The position numbers were made by a program, and so were the translations under genes. A DNA stretch of 64,000 nucleotides from Aquibacillus albus (GTDB taxonomy: Bacteria; Bacillota; Bacilli; Bacillales; Amphibacillaceae). A model generated the notes under the pieces. That model did not search any database. It saw only the letters and a program-made list of their open reading frames with translations, and was not told the DNA's origin. Positions 17,737 through 27,453 of this stretch are shown here, piece after piece. Within the stretch, counting starts at the first letter, position 1. The number at the start of each line of letters is the position of its first letter. The stretch lies in contig NZ_JAFBDR010000014.1 in NCBI RefSeq assembly GCF_016908325.1, forward strand, positions 42,172 to 106,171. Direction: 5' to 3'.

Positions 17737-20325
17737 ATGGCATATACACCAATGATACAGCAATATCTAAAGATAAAGGCAGATTATAAAGATTGTTTTT
17801 TATTTTTTAGGTTAGGCGATTTTTATGAGATGTTTTTTGATGATGCAATGGCCGCATCTAGAGAACTAGAAATAACGCTTACAAGTAGAGATGGTGGAGG
17901 AGAAGAAAGAATTCCTATGTGTGGAATTCCCTATCATTCTGCGGAAGGTTACATAAAGAATTTAGTTGAAAAGGGTTATAAGGTTGCTATTTGTGAACAA
18001 GTAGAAGATCCGAAAGCTGCAAAAGGAGTTGTGAAGCGAGAAGTTGTTCAGTTGATTACCCCAGGTACTGTTATGGAAGGGGGAATGTTAGAGGAAACGG
18101 AGAACAATTACTTAGCAAGCATAAGCTTATTTCCTGATAACTCGTTTGTCGTTGCATATAATGACTTATCCACTGGTGAAACGAATGTCACGATCATTGA
18201 TAGTGGATGGCAGGCTTTATTAAGTGAATTATATAATCGTCCAATTAAAGAAGTAGTCGTATCTACCGATATGGATCATGCGCTTCAAAGTGATTTAAAG
18301 GAGAGGTTACAAGTAACGATCTCTTATCAAGACAGTACGGCAATTCCTGATTCACTTAACTACTTGATGGCTAATTTAACAGATGAGCGGTTAATAGAGT
18401 CTTTTGGCAGAATGTTAAATTATATTCAATCTACGCAAAAACGTTCGTTAGATCATTTAAAGCCTGCCAAAGAAATAGAATTAAAGCAATTTATGTCACT
18501 TGATATGTTTTCAAAAAGGAACTTAGAATTAACAGAAACAATTCTCCGAAAAGGTAAACAAGGAAGCTTACTGTGGGTGATTGACCAAACGGTGACTGCT
18601 ATGGGTGCTCGTATGTTAAAAAAATGGCTAGAGCGACCAATGCTAAATCGTGCTAGGATCGAAGAACGGTTTAATCTAGTAGACGGATTTTTAGAGCAAT
18701 ATTTTGAACGTGAATCAACTAGAGATATATTGAAATCTATCTATGATCTGGAGCGATTATCTGGGAGAGTTGCATACGGAAATGTGAATGCAAGAGATTT
18801 AAATCAATTAAAAATTTCATTACAAAAAATTCCTGAATTAAAGGAATTATTAATGAAATTTCAAAACCAGCGGGTACAAGCCCTAGGAGAAGAAATCAAT
18901 CCGTTAGATGATTTATTTGAGCTGCTCGATAATAGTCTTATCGAGGATCCGCCTATTACAATTAAAGAAGGCGGTTTGATAAAAGATGGATTTAATGGGC
19001 AGTTGGATGATTACAGAGACGCATCTAGAAACGGAAAAAAATGGATTGCCGAATTAGAACAAAAAGAAAAACAAGAAACAAATATTAAATCATTAAAGAT
19101 TGGTTATAATCGAGTGTTTGGTTATTATATCGAAGTAACGAGAGCTAATCTTCACTTATTGCCGGAAGGAAAATATGAGCGGAAGCAAACACTAACAAAT
19201 GCAGAAAGGTTTATTACACCTGAGTTGAAAGAAAAAGAATCCCTGATTTTAGAAGCAGAGGAAAAGAGCGTTGATTTAGAGTATCAATTATTTATTAAGA
19301 TTCGTGATCAAGTAAAGGAATATATTCCACAACTACAAGATTTAGCTGACAAAATTAGTAGAATAGATGTTTTACAAGGATTTGCTACGATTAGCGAACT
19401 TAACGATTACCATCGACCATCGTTTAATGATCACCGAGAAGTTAATATTCAAGAGGGCCGCCACCCAGTAGTAGAAAAAGTAATGAAAAATGAGGCCTTT
19501 GTACCTAATGATGTATCGATGGATAAAGATACCAACATTTTGCTCATTACTGGCCCAAATATGTCGGGAAAGAGTACTTATATGCGCCAATTAGCGTTAA
19601 CATCGATTATGGCTCAAATCGGCTGTTTTGTACCATGTTCAACAGCTAATTTGCCAATCTTTGATCAAATATTTACAAGAATTGGAGCGGCAGACGATTT
19701 AGTTTCAGGTCAAAGTACATTTATGGTGGAAATGCTTGAAGCAAACCATGCCATTACTAACGCATCTGAAAATAGTTTAATACTTTTTGATGAAATAGGA
19801 AGAGGAACAAGTACATATGATGGGATGGCATTAGCGCAAGCAATTATCGAATATTTACATGATCATGTTCATGCGAAGACCTTATTTTCTACACACTATC
19901 ATGAATTAACAACTTTAGACCAGAGCTTGAAGCAATTGAAAAATATTCATGTTCGTGCAGAGGAATACCAGGGGAAGGTTGTCTTTCTCCATCAAATTCA
20001 GGACGGAGCAGCAGACGAAAGCTATGGGATACATGTTGCAAAGCTGGCAGAATTACCCGATTCCTTAATTAATCGTGCCAACGTCATATTGAATCAATTA
20101 GAAAGTAAACAAACGGATTCAGCAGATAAGAGTAATCCATTGGATGATGATCAGCAGCTATCCTTTTTTATTAATGAAAAAAAATCAAACCAAACAGAAA
20201 AGTCGTTCAAAAAAAATGATAACAATCTAATACAAAATATAAAAAGCTTAAATCTGATGGAAATGACACCCATGGAAGCAATGAATGAATTGTATCAATT
20301 GCAAAAGAAAGCGAACGAGAAGTGA
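17737..20325 (+). CDS. mutS: DNA mismatch repair protein MutS
   Basis: An 862-residue MutS. The mismatch-contact motif [11 protein letters not shown] is near the N-terminus. Walker [10 protein letters not shown] is at about 606-614, followed by SQSTFMVEM and [12 protein letters not shown] (Walker B and signature), then STHYHEL. A Q- and S-rich tail precedes the terminal helices. It recognises mismatches and recruits MutL. The ATG at 17737 has TTGGGGGA upstream; an in-frame TTG eight codons earlier was not chosen. It is co-transcribed with mutL (13-bp gap). Confidence 0.97.
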   Translation: MAYTPMIQQYLKIKADYKDCFLFFRLGDFYEMFFDDAMAASRELEITLTSRDGGGEERIPMCGIPYHSAEGYIKNLVEKGYKVAICEQVEDPKAAKGVVKREVVQLITPGTVMEGGMLEETENNYLASISLFPDNSFVVAYNDLSTGETNVTIIDSGWQALLSELYNRPIKEVVVSTDMDHALQSDLKERLQVTISYQDSTAIPDSLNYLMANLTDERLIESFGRMLNYIQSTQKRSLDHLKPAKEIELKQFMSLDMFSKRNLELTETILRKGKQGSLLWVIDQTVTAMGARMLKKWLERPMLNRARIEERFNLVDGFLEQYFERESTRDILKSIYDLERLSGRVAYGNVNARDLNQLKISLQKIPELKELLMKFQNQRVQALGEEINPLDDLFELLDNSLIEDPPITIKEGGLIKDGFNGQLDDYRDASRNGKKWIAELEQKEKQETNIKSLKIGYNRVFGYYIEVTRANLHLLPEGKYERKQTLTNAERFITPELKEKESLILEAEEKSVDLEYQLFIKIRDQVKEYIPQLQDLADKISRIDVLQGFATISELNDYHRPSFNDHREVNIQEGRHPVVEKVMKNEAFVPNDVSMDKDTNILLITGPNMSGKSTYMRQLALTSIMAQIGCFVPCSTANLPIFDQIFTRIGAADDLVSGQSTFMVEMLEANHAITNASENSLILFDEIGRGTSTYDGMALAQAIIEYLHDHVHAKTLFSTHYHELTTLDQSLKQLKNIHVRAEEYQGKVVFLHQIQDGAADESYGIHVAKLAELPDSLINRANVILNQLESKQTDSADKSNPLDDDQQLSFFINEKKSNQTEKSFKKNDNNLIQNIKSLNLMEMTPMEAMNELYQLQKKANEK

Positions 20326-20338
20326 AAGGAGAATCCAA

Positions 20339-22189
20339 ATGAAAATATTTCAAATGCCTGATTCTCTTGCGAATAAAATTGCAGCAGGTGAAGTAGTTGA
20401 GCGTCCTGCTTCCGTAGTAAAGGAGCTTGTAGAAAATAGCATCGATGCTAATAGTAGTTGGATTAAGGTGGAGATTAGGGAAGCTGGTTTAGAGCAAATT
20501 AAAATTACGGATAATGGAGAAGGAATGTCAGAGGAGGACTGTTTGCTAGCCTTTCACCGTCATGCGACTAGTAAAATCCGAAATGAGAAAGATTTATTTC
20601 ATGTTCGAACTTTAGGTTTTCGTGGCGAGGCTTTGGCCAGTATTGCAGCTGTTAGTCGGTTAACAATTAAGACTTCCACTGGAGAACAAGCTGGTACCAT
20701 GGTGGAATTAGAAGGTGGAAAGGTTGTTGAAACTTCCAAAAGTGATGCAAGACAAGGCTCAGAAATTAACATTCAAGATTTATTTTTCAATACACCTGCT
20801 AGGTTAAAATATATGAAAACCATTCATACAGAGCTAGGTCACATTACAGACGTTATTAATCGTATGGCATTATCACACCCAAATATAAGGTTTGAACTTA
20901 TTCACAATGATAAACAACTTTTTTTATCATCAGGACGAGGGGATTTGCTACAAATTATTGCTCAAATTTACGGGATGTCTGTTGCGAAAAAAATGATTCC
21001 CGTGGAGCATCAAACACTTGATTTTACAATTAAAGGGTATATTGCTAAGCCGGAAGTTACTCGAGCGTCAAGAAACTATATTTCAACAATCATTAATGGG
21101 AGATATATTCGTAATATTCCTCTTACAAAGGCAATTACGAATGGGTATCATACATTACTTCCAATTGGTCGTAATCCTTTAGTCGTATTAATGATCGAAA
21201 TGGATCCTATTTTAATTGATGTAAATGTCCACCCAGCTAAGCTGGAGGTTCGATTTAGTAAAGAAAAAGAGTTATATGAAGCGGTGGAATCAACGATTAG
21301 AAGTGCATTTCGGAAAGAAACATTGATTCCAAGTGTCCAACAACAACAACCAAAAAAACAAAAAGACACTTCTCATCAAGATACATTCTCGTTCAACAGT
21401 CATGATAATAGAAAATCTGACCTGTTCGGTGATGATACCTCAACCGTTCAAAATGAAAAAGAATCGCAATTAATGGAAGATGCCTTTTTAGCTGCTCAGC
21501 AATCGGCTGCTGAAACAGTTACCGGTTATTCTGCCCCAACTGAAAACAATGTGGAAGATCATCCGGATGAAGAAATGGAAAAGCCTACAATTGCAATCGA
21601 TTCGAATCGAGTACCAGTTATGTATCCAATTGGTCAGCATCATGGAACGTATATTTTAGCTCAAAATGAAAATGGACTATATATCATCGACCAACATGCT
21701 GCACAAGAACGAATTAAGTATGAGTATTTCCGTGATAAGTTAGGAGAGGTTCCTAATGAATTACAAGAGCTACTCATTCCACTTACTTTTGATTTCTCTC
21801 GGCCAGAAGCACTAATGATTGAGCAATACCAAGAGGAATTAAAGAGGGTTGGTCTGTTCTTTGAACACTTTGGTCAACAAAGCTATGTTATCCGTGCACA
21901 TCCCCAATGGTTCCCAAAAGGGTTTGAAGAAGAAGTAATCCGAGAAATTGTGGAGCAAGTCATTACTGAAGAACGAATAAATATTGCCAAAATAAGAGAA
22001 GAAGCAGCCATATTGATGTCTTGTAAACGATCTATTAAAGCCAATCATTACTTAAATACGGATGATATGTTTCGTCTATTAGAGGATTTACGGAAAACTA
22101 CGGATCCATTCACTTGTCCTCATGGCCGGCCAATTATTATTCACTTTTCGGAATATGAAATGGAAAAAATGTTTAAACGTGTGATGTAA
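20339..22189 (+). CDS. mutL: DNA mismatch repair protein MutL (endonuclease type)
   Basis: A 616-residue MutL. The GHKL ATPase motifs are [27 protein letters not shown] and TLGFRGEAL. The C-terminal endonuclease domain is complete: [12 protein letters not shown] at about 451, SCKRSIKAN and CPHGRP. The sliding-clamp motif QELLIPL is also present. This is therefore the nicking MutL of bacteria without MutH. The ATG at 20339 follows GAAAGGAGA; an in-frame start inside mutS lacks a site. A terminator closes the operon. Confidence 0.97.
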   Translation: MKIFQMPDSLANKIAAGEVVERPASVVKELVENSIDANSSWIKVEIREAGLEQIKITDNGEGMSEEDCLLAFHRHATSKIRNEKDLFHVRTLGFRGEALASIAAVSRLTIKTSTGEQAGTMVELEGGKVVETSKSDARQGSEINIQDLFFNTPARLKYMKTIHTELGHITDVINRMALSHPNIRFELIHNDKQLFLSSGRGDLLQIIAQIYGMSVAKKMIPVEHQTLDFTIKGYIAKPEVTRASRNYISTIINGRYIRNIPLTKAITNGYHTLLPIGRNPLVVLMIEMDPILIDVNVHPAKLEVRFSKEKELYEAVESTIRSAFRKETLIPSVQQQQPKKQKDTSHQDTFSFNSHDNRKSDLFGDDTSTVQNEKESQLMEDAFLAAQQSAAETVTGYSAPTENNVEDHPDEEMEKPTIAIDSNRVPVMYPIGQHHGTYILAQNENGLYIIDQHAAQERIKYEYFRDKLGEVPNELQELLIPLTFDFSRPEALMIEQYQEELKRVGLFFEHFGQQSYVIRAHPQWFPKGFEEEVIREIVEQVITEERINIAKIREEAAILMSCKRSIKANHYLNTDDMFRLLEDLRKTTDPFTCPHGRPIIIHFSEYEMEKMFKRVM

Positions 22190-22195
22190 TTTATC

Positions 22196-22233
22196 GGGGC
22201 TGTCCCTTTGCGTTTGTGACAGCCCCATTTTTT
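22196..22233 (+). terminator. intrinsic terminator after mutSL
   Basis: GGGGCTGTC (22196-22204) pairs with GACAGCCCC (22218-22226), followed by ATTTTTT. Confidence 0.9.
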
Positions 22234-22292
22234 GTGTGGTTGAGGAGGTTAGATCATTACTTTATGGTCAGCCTATTTTCTTTTAAAAAAGG

Positions 22293-22592
22293 TTAGCTAT
22301 TATCGGTTGATGCATTATCATATGGATCTTCACTTTCTTTTCCTTTTTCATCGTGAGTAGGATGTGCACCTGGTACTTTTCTCGGAAGATCTTCATGAAA
22401 GTTACGTCCTTCATAGGTAAAATTACTATAAAACTGCTGTCCTTCCTTCCAAGGAGTATCTTTATTTCTGACAAGCTCCGTTTTGTTCGTTAATGAACCA
22501 TACGGACCTTCAGGATATTCTTCAGATGTTAAAAAATTTCTCTGTGTTTCTACATTGGAGAAATCTGTATATTTTCGGTCTTTTTCACTCAT
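22293..22592 (-). CDS. conserved small acidic hydrophilic protein, function unknown
   Basis: A 99-residue protein rich in D, E, K, N, G and P, with no hydrophobic segment. It opens MSEKDRKYTDFSNVETQRNF and contains EEYPEGPYGS and PWKEGQQFYSNFTYE. It looks intrinsically disordered. I believe related proteins occur in other Bacillaceae, but no function is known to me. The ATG at 22592 was chosen because CGGAGGTG lies 6-7 bp upstream on the minus strand. It is a single gene convergent with mutL. Confidence 0.75.
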   Translation of the reverse strand: MSEKDRKYTDFSNVETQRNFLTSEEYPEGPYGSLTNKTELVRNKDTPWKEGQQFYSNFTYEGRNFHEDLPRKVPGAHPTHDEKGKESEDPYDNASTDNS

Positions 22593-22857
22593 AATCAACA
22601 CCTCCGTTTAAAATTAGTGTAAACATGAAATGAAAAATTATGTTCTATTAAAGTTGGATGATTGAATTTTGAAGCACTCGAAATCAGTAGAAAATTAATG
22701 AAAGATGCGGTTTCCCAGGTAATAATCTATATTTCAGTCCATAACTTTAAAAAAATACCAGAAGTTGTTCCAATACTAAAATTGTCACAAAGGCGAATAA
22801 AAATTGGATCCTAACCAAAAATAGTGAAGAGACGTTAGAAAGGTAGGTGAGGGTCGA

Positions 22858-23310
22858 ATGCAAGATAATCAAAAGTTAATTAATTTTTTAAATCAAGAAT
22901 TATCCAATTTTGCTGTGCTTTACATCAAGCTTCATCGTTATCATTGGTTTATTCAAGGTAGGCATTTCTTTAAGTTACATGAGGTGTTCGAAGAGCTTTA
23001 TAATGAAGCGGCAGAAGATTTAGATGAAGTGGCGGAAAGAATCCTAGCCATCGGAGGAAAACCTTTGGCAACGATGCATAAATACATTAAGGAAGCAACC
23101 TTACAAGAAGCACAAGCAGATGATAAAGAAAATGAGATTATTCACCAATTGTCTGAGGATTATAAAACAATGATTAAAGAAATTAAAGAAACTGGAGTGC
23201 CATTAGCAGATGAAATGAATGACCAGCCAACAGTTGACTTGCTAAATGACATTCACGGAAGATTCGAAAAACATGTGTGGATGCTTAGAGCGTATATTGC
23301 TTATGAATAA
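22858..23310 (+). CDS. Dps/ferritin-like DNA-protection protein
   Basis: A 150-residue four-helix Dps-family protein. The ferroxidase region is present: HRYHWFIQGRHFFKLHEVFE followed by ELYNEAAEDLDEVAERIL supplies the H, H, D and E ligands at the dimer interface. The Dps family stores iron, uses hydrogen peroxide as oxidant and may coat DNA. The start has GAAAGGTAGGTGAGGG upstream. It stands alone between the 99-residue gene and miaA and has its own terminator. A PerR box was looked for upstream and not recognised. Confidence 0.92.
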   Translation: MQDNQKLINFLNQELSNFAVLYIKLHRYHWFIQGRHFFKLHEVFEELYNEAAEDLDEVAERILAIGGKPLATMHKYIKEATLQEAQADDKENEIIHQLSEDYKTMIKEIKETGVPLADEMNDQPTVDLLNDIHGRFEKHVWMLRAYIAYE

Positions 23311-23320
23311 ATAGGAAGGT

Positions 23321-23346
23321 TGTCGCTTATTTAAGCGACAGCTTTT
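23321..23346 (+). terminator. intrinsic terminator after the dps-like gene
   Basis: TGTCGCTTA (23321-23329) pairs with TAAGCGACA (23332-23340), then GCTTTTT. Confidence 0.85.
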
Positions 23347-23436
23347 TGTAATCAATAAAGTACATTGCAGAAATACTTGCATCGTGTATAATGATAAATC
23401 AGATACATAGATGAAAAAGTCTTTAGGGGAATGGTG

Positions 23437-24363
23437 ATGAAACAAAAAGTAGTTGCAATAGTAGGACCTACAGCTGTTGGGAAAACAAGTTTAAGTGTAG
23501 AAATCGCAAAGCGGTTTAATGGAGAAATCATTAGTGGTGACTCTATGCAAATTTATAAGGGAATGGACATTGGAACAGCAAAAGTAACGGAGGAAGAAAA
23601 AGAAGGTATCCCACACTATATGATTGATATAAAAGAACCATATGAATCCTTTTCTGTTGCTGAGTTTCAATCACTAATACAGCAATATATTCAAGTTATT
23701 GCAGGCAAAGATCGCCTACCAATTATTGCTGGTGGAACTGGATTATATATACAAGCAGCATTATATGACTATAATTTTGCTGAAAAGGAAAGAGACGAGA
23801 CATATCAAAAAAAAATCGAACAAGAAATCGAAGAGTATGGAATGGAAAATGTATTTAAACGGCTTAAATCAGTAGATCCGGAACAAGCTGATAAAATACA
23901 CCCAAATAATAGAAGACGAGTGATACGTGCATTGGAAGTTTATGATCGGACTGGGATGACCATGTCTGAATACCATGAGCAACAGATGGGGGATTCAGGT
24001 TATGAACCAATTATTATTGGACTTGAAATGGATCGGAAAGAGCTCTATAAGCGGATAAATCAAAGAGTCGATCTTATGATTGATTCAGGACTAATTGACG
24101 AAGTCCGCTCATTATATAATCGGGGAATAAAAGATGCTCAAGCCATGAAAGCAATTGGATATAAAGAACTCATTCCATATATAGAAGGTACGATGTCCTT
24201 AGAGGCGTGCGTGGAGGTATTAAAGCGTAATTCTAGAAGGTACGCCAAGCGACAATATACATGGTTTAAGAATAAAATGGATGTTCATTGGTTTCCAATA
24301 TCAGTTGAGCAGAAAGATGAAAACTTTAGAATTATTTTAGATGATTTAGCAGGAAAGCTCTAA
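23437..24363 (+). CDS. miaA: tRNA dimethylallyltransferase MiaA
   Basis: A 308-residue IPP transferase. The P-loop GPTAVGKTS is near residue 10, followed by the family blocks ISGDSMQIYKGMDIGTAK, GGTGLYIQA and RRVIRALEVY. It transfers a dimethylallyl group to A37 of tRNAs reading UNN codons, giving the substrate for MiaB. Three starts compete (ATG 23431, GTG 23434, ATG 23437); the last is best spaced from AGGGG. hfq follows after about 48 bp, probably in the same operon as in B. subtilis. Confidence 0.96.
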   Translation: MKQKVVAIVGPTAVGKTSLSVEIAKRFNGEIISGDSMQIYKGMDIGTAKVTEEEKEGIPHYMIDIKEPYESFSVAEFQSLIQQYIQVIAGKDRLPIIAGGTGLYIQAALYDYNFAEKERDETYQKKIEQEIEEYGMENVFKRLKSVDPEQADKIHPNNRRRVIRALEVYDRTGMTMSEYHEQQMGDSGYEPIIIGLEMDRKELYKRINQRVDLMIDSGLIDEVRSLYNRGIKDAQAMKAIGYKELIPYIEGTMSLEACVEVLKRNSRRYAKRQYTWFKNKMDVHWFPISVEQKDENFRIILDDLAGKL

Positions 24364-24411
24364 AAAAAATAGAAATAATAATTTATAGATAGAAAAGAGG
24401 AGGATAAACCA

Positions 24412-24636
24412 ATGACACAATCAGTGAACATTCAAGATCAATATTTGAACCAATTACGTAAAGATCGTATTCAGGTTACTGTATTCTTAACAAATGGCTT
24501 TCAAATCAGAGGAGTAGTAAAAGCATTTGATAATTTTACAGTGTTAATCGATACAGACGGTAAGCAACAATTGATTTTTAAGCACGCTATCTCTACATTT
24601 GCACCATCCAAAAACGTTACGTTAGAAAAAGAATAG
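24412..24636 (+). CDS. hfq: RNA chaperone Hfq
   Basis: A 74-residue Sm-like protein. Sm1 is [26 protein letters not shown] and Sm2 includes the core [10 protein letters not shown] (the family KHA motif). It forms hexamers that bind A-rich and U-rich RNA. It has the short C-terminus typical of Gram-positive Hfq. An AGAGGAGGA ribosome site precedes the ATG. The miaA-hfq order is widely conserved, and a terminator follows. Confidence 0.97.
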   Translation: MTQSVNIQDQYLNQLRKDRIQVTVFLTNGFQIRGVVKAFDNFTVLIDTDGKQQLIFKHAISTFAPSKNVTLEKE

Positions 24637-24644
24637 TTATGAAC

Positions 24645-24683
24645 AAAAGGGTGCCTGTATCCTAAACGGTCTGGCACCCTTTT
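24645..24683 (+). terminator. intrinsic terminator after miaA-hfq
   Basis: AAAAGGGTGCC (24645-24655) pairs with GGCACCCTTTT (from 24673). Confidence 0.88.
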
Positions 24684-24698
24684 ATATTGTTTAAAAAG

Positions 24699-24887
24699 CT
24701 ATTTTAAAGTTTTATTAAATCTTTCCATATCTAGGTCCTTCTTTAATCTATTCACATGAAAAGGATTAGCTGATTCCTTATTTGCCTCCGTGCGTATTCC
24801 AATTTGTTTTCCAACTGAATCAGAGATAATTCCCTCTTTTTTTCCATCGAAATGTGGGTGTTGTTCACCATAATCCCAATCTTGCAT
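24699..24887 (-). CDS. small hydrophilic protein, function unknown
   Basis: A 62-residue hydrophilic protein from the ATG at 24887 (MQDWDYGEQHPHFDGKKEGI), preceded on the minus strand by AGGAGGTGA. The same frame can also start at a GTG at 24899, but that lies inside the ribosome site. There is no membrane segment, cysteine or known motif. Its size and composition suggest a spore-associated or disordered protein, which is only a guess. It is convergent with hfq and divergent from the LysM amidase. Confidence 0.65.
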   Translation of the reverse strand: MQDWDYGEQHPHFDGKKEGIISDSVGKQIGIRTEANKESANPFHVNRLKKDLDMERFNKTLK

Positions 24888-25042
24888 GATTACATTCACC
24901 TCCTAAGTTTAGGGTTCCTAATTAAAATGAAAAAATCCATTCGTACCTTTAAGAGGATAATGAAAAGTAGAATAATTTTATAACTGTATTACAAAGCTAT
25001 AAAGGATAAGTTTTCGGAAATCACAATGAAAGGATTGTATCA

Positions 25043-26053
25043 ATGAAAAAACAATTTGTGCTTCTATTTAGTTTGATTTTATTCATGTTACTGAATATAT
25101 CTCCAGCGCATGCAACGAATAATCCCAGAAATATATATGAGGTCAAATCAGGGGATTATTTATGGAAAATTGCAAATACCTATGAGACTTCTGTGAAAAA
25201 CTTGAAACAAATCAACGGTCTGCAATCTGATTTACTATTAGTTGGTCAGAAATTAAGGGTTCCCGTCATGTACGAAGTTGTCTCTGGGGATACCTTATGG
25301 AAGCTTTCTCAAGCATTTAATTCTACAGTCCAGTCCATAAAAACAACAAATGGACTTACATCTAACATGATTTATATCGGTCAAAAATTAAAGATTCCTC
25401 CTAAAAAACTGAACATGCAGGGACAATATGTTCTTATGACCAGGGAAGAATTTAAGGATTGGCTATTTAACCATAAATTCACTAGAGAAATTGGTACCAT
25501 CCAACAACATCATACGTACCAACCATCCTATCAGCAATTTAATGGTTCGAATCATTTTGCGCTGTTGAAGGGCATGGAAGATTATCATGTTAATGGGATG
25601 GGATGGAGCAATATTAGTCAACAGCTGACTACATTTCCAGATGGGACAGTAGCAGTTGGTAGGCCATTTAACACACCTCCCGAGGGTTCTTTTGGTTTAC
25701 TAGATGATTCTGTCATGCATGCAATTGAAGCTAATGCACTGGCTATTGAAAATGTTGGGAATTTTGATGCAGGTAATAATCAAATGACCGCGGAACAAAG
25801 GGACACGATTATTACGGTCACTGCCTTACTCATGCTAAAGTTCGGACTAACGCCTTCTATTGACAGTATCACATACCATCATTGGTGGGATATTAACACG
25901 GGAGAAAGAGTCTTGGATAACGGTGAAGGACATGCTATTAAAACTTGTCCAGGTACAGGATTTTTTGGAGGGAATTCCACGACTACTGCAAAAAATAATT
26001 TTTATCCATTAGTTAGGCAAAAAATGCAAGAAATTTTAGCATCTATGCCATAG
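25043..26053 (+). CDS. secreted LysM N-acetylmuramoyl-L-alanine amidase (amidase_2 type)
   Basis: A 336-residue secreted protein. A signal peptide covers about residues 1-25 (hydrophobic core LLFSLILFMLL, cleavage near AHA). Two LysM repeats (about 32-75 and 78-121, each with SGDxLWK) bind peptidoglycan. The C-terminal domain is of the amidase_2/PGRP type: putative zinc ligands lie in QQHHTYQP, YHHWWD and KTCPG. It is expected to cleave the MurNAc-L-Ala bond in the wall. It is transcribed alone; its position next to spoVK hints at, but does not show, a sporulation role. Confidence 0.88.
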   Translation: MKKQFVLLFSLILFMLLNISPAHATNNPRNIYEVKSGDYLWKIANTYETSVKNLKQINGLQSDLLLVGQKLRVPVMYEVVSGDTLWKLSQAFNSTVQSIKTTNGLTSNMIYIGQKLKIPPKKLNMQGQYVLMTREEFKDWLFNHKFTREIGTIQQHHTYQPSYQQFNGSNHFALLKGMEDYHVNGMGWSNISQQLTTFPDGTVAVGRPFNTPPEGSFGLLDDSVMHAIEANALAIENVGNFDAGNNQMTAEQRDTIITVTALLMLKFGLTPSIDSITYHHWWDINTGERVLDNGEGHAIKTCPGTGFFGGNSTTTAKNNFYPLVRQKMQEILASMP

Positions 26054-26188
26054 TTGTCTCCCTCGCTAATATTAAATAAATTTAACACCATGAACCGCGT
26101 CAAATTAATGATTGTAACTAATTTTTATAGGCATTTGTCACATACTTTAGCTTATTTGCGTATAATGTGGTGAGTAAGGGGTGGTGAC

Positions 26189-27109
26189 GTGGATTCTCAA
26201 GTATCATTAAATAAAAATGGTCAAATTAATATTGTATTGCATGAAAGAGAGAATGTTGTCATTGATAACAAACAGCAATTCAAAAATGAAGAAAATAGTC
26301 CTTTTCAAAGGATTGATCAGGAGTTTTCCTCTTTTATTGGAATGAACCGCCTAAAAGAAACCATTAAGGAAATTTACGCTAACATTCAAATAAATCAAAA
26401 GAGAGAAGAAGTCGGACTGAAAACACAAAAGCAAGTACTCCATATGTTATTTAAAGGGAATCCAGGTACCGGGAAAACAACTGTTGCAAGAAAACTAGCA
26501 AAGGCATTTTATGAAATGAACGTATTATCCAAGGGCCATTTCGTAGAAGCGGAACGTGCGGATCTTGTAGGGGAATATATTGGCCATACAGCTCAAAAAA
26601 CAAGAGAACTAGTTGAAAAAGCAATGGGGGGTATTTTATTCATTGATGAAGCATACTCCCTAGCAAGAGGTGGAGAAAAGGATTTTGGAAAAGAAGCAAT
26701 TGATACGTTAGTGAAACATATGGAGGATCATCAGAATGAATTTATTTTAATTCTTGCTGGGTATCCAAATGAAATGGATCATTTTTTAACATTAAATCCC
26801 GGTTTAGCCTCACGGTTTCCAATTGTTATGGAATTTGAGGATTATACTGTAGATCAACTGTTACAAATCGCTAGACAGATGGCAGTTGAACGGGAATATC
26901 AATTAACAAAAGAAGCGGAGTGGAAGTTAAGAGATTATTTGATTAAGCAAAAGCAAGGCTATAATAATCACAATTTCTCTAATGCTCGATTTGTACGGAA
27001 TGTTATAGAAAAATCCATTCGAAAGCATGCTGTACGCTTAATGAAAAAGAATACGTTTAATACCGAGGAGTTAATGTTAATTAACAAGAGTGATTTAACC
27101 TTTGAGTAA
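26189..27109 (+). CDS. spoVK: stage V sporulation protein K, CbxX/CfqX-type AAA ATPase
   Basis: A 306-residue AAA+ ATPase. Walker A GNPGTGKTT starts at about residue 90, Walker B is ILFIDEAYSLA, and the arginine-finger region is NPGLASRFP. It matches SpoVK in size and locus, upstream of hflX/ynbA. In B. subtilis SpoVK is needed for spore maturation; its substrate is not known. The start is GTG at 26189, with AAGGGGTGGTGA upstream. A second, double-headed member of this family lies at 47.4 kb. Confidence 0.92.
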   Translation: MDSQVSLNKNGQINIVLHERENVVIDNKQQFKNEENSPFQRIDQEFSSFIGMNRLKETIKEIYANIQINQKREEVGLKTQKQVLHMLFKGNPGTGKTTVARKLAKAFYEMNVLSKGHFVEAERADLVGEYIGHTAQKTRELVEKAMGGILFIDEAYSLARGGEKDFGKEAIDTLVKHMEDHQNEFILILAGYPNEMDHFLTLNPGLASRFPIVMEFEDYTVDQLLQIARQMAVEREYQLTKEAEWKLRDYLIKQKQGYNNHNFSNARFVRNVIEKSIRKHAVRLMKKNTFNTEELMLINKSDLTFE

Positions 27110-27208
27110 TCAAAAAAATCAAAACTCAATTTAAGTAGTTCAATACTGTTGGATGGAAATCTCTTCGAGCATAGAGGTAAATTAACAATAGAATTAGACA
27201 CAGACAAT

Positions 27209-27240
27209 AACGCATGGATAATAATGAATCCATGCGTTTT
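27209..27240 (+). terminator. intrinsic terminator downstream of spoVK
   Basis: AACGCATGGA (27209-27218) pairs perfectly with TCCATGCGTT (27229-27238), then T. It lies about 100 bp past the stop codon. Confidence 0.7.
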
Positions 27241-27453
27241 AATCATCTAAATATGAATATTAAAAATTGAGTTGTTTGGGAAAATTACTAACGTATGGTT
27301 ATTTTTGTCTCATCGTTTGAAATCAGTTTAGCAATAATGTGAGTCAAAAGTTAAAGCTAAGATATGGGAAATTCCACTTTCTCTGCCATTTTTGGTAAAA
27401 TAAATGAACGTATTTAAAAATAGACGAACGCAAATTAGAAATGAGGTTTACGA
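27241..27453. other. AT-rich leader of hflX
   Basis: The region from the spoVK stop to hflX totals about 340 bp. Apart from the terminator at 27209-27240 nothing gene-like is convincing. A 33-codon frame without a ribosome site runs through the terminator. The rest is AT-rich leader with no recognised operator. Confidence 0.5.

Noticed and set aside
22698..22814. A 38-codon plus-strand frame upstream of the dps-like gene
   Set aside because: No ribosome site, low-complexity AT-rich context, and no recognisable feature; of chance length.
27141..27250. A 33-codon plus-strand frame after spoVK beginning at TTG
   Set aside because: It runs through the terminator hairpin and has no ribosome site.
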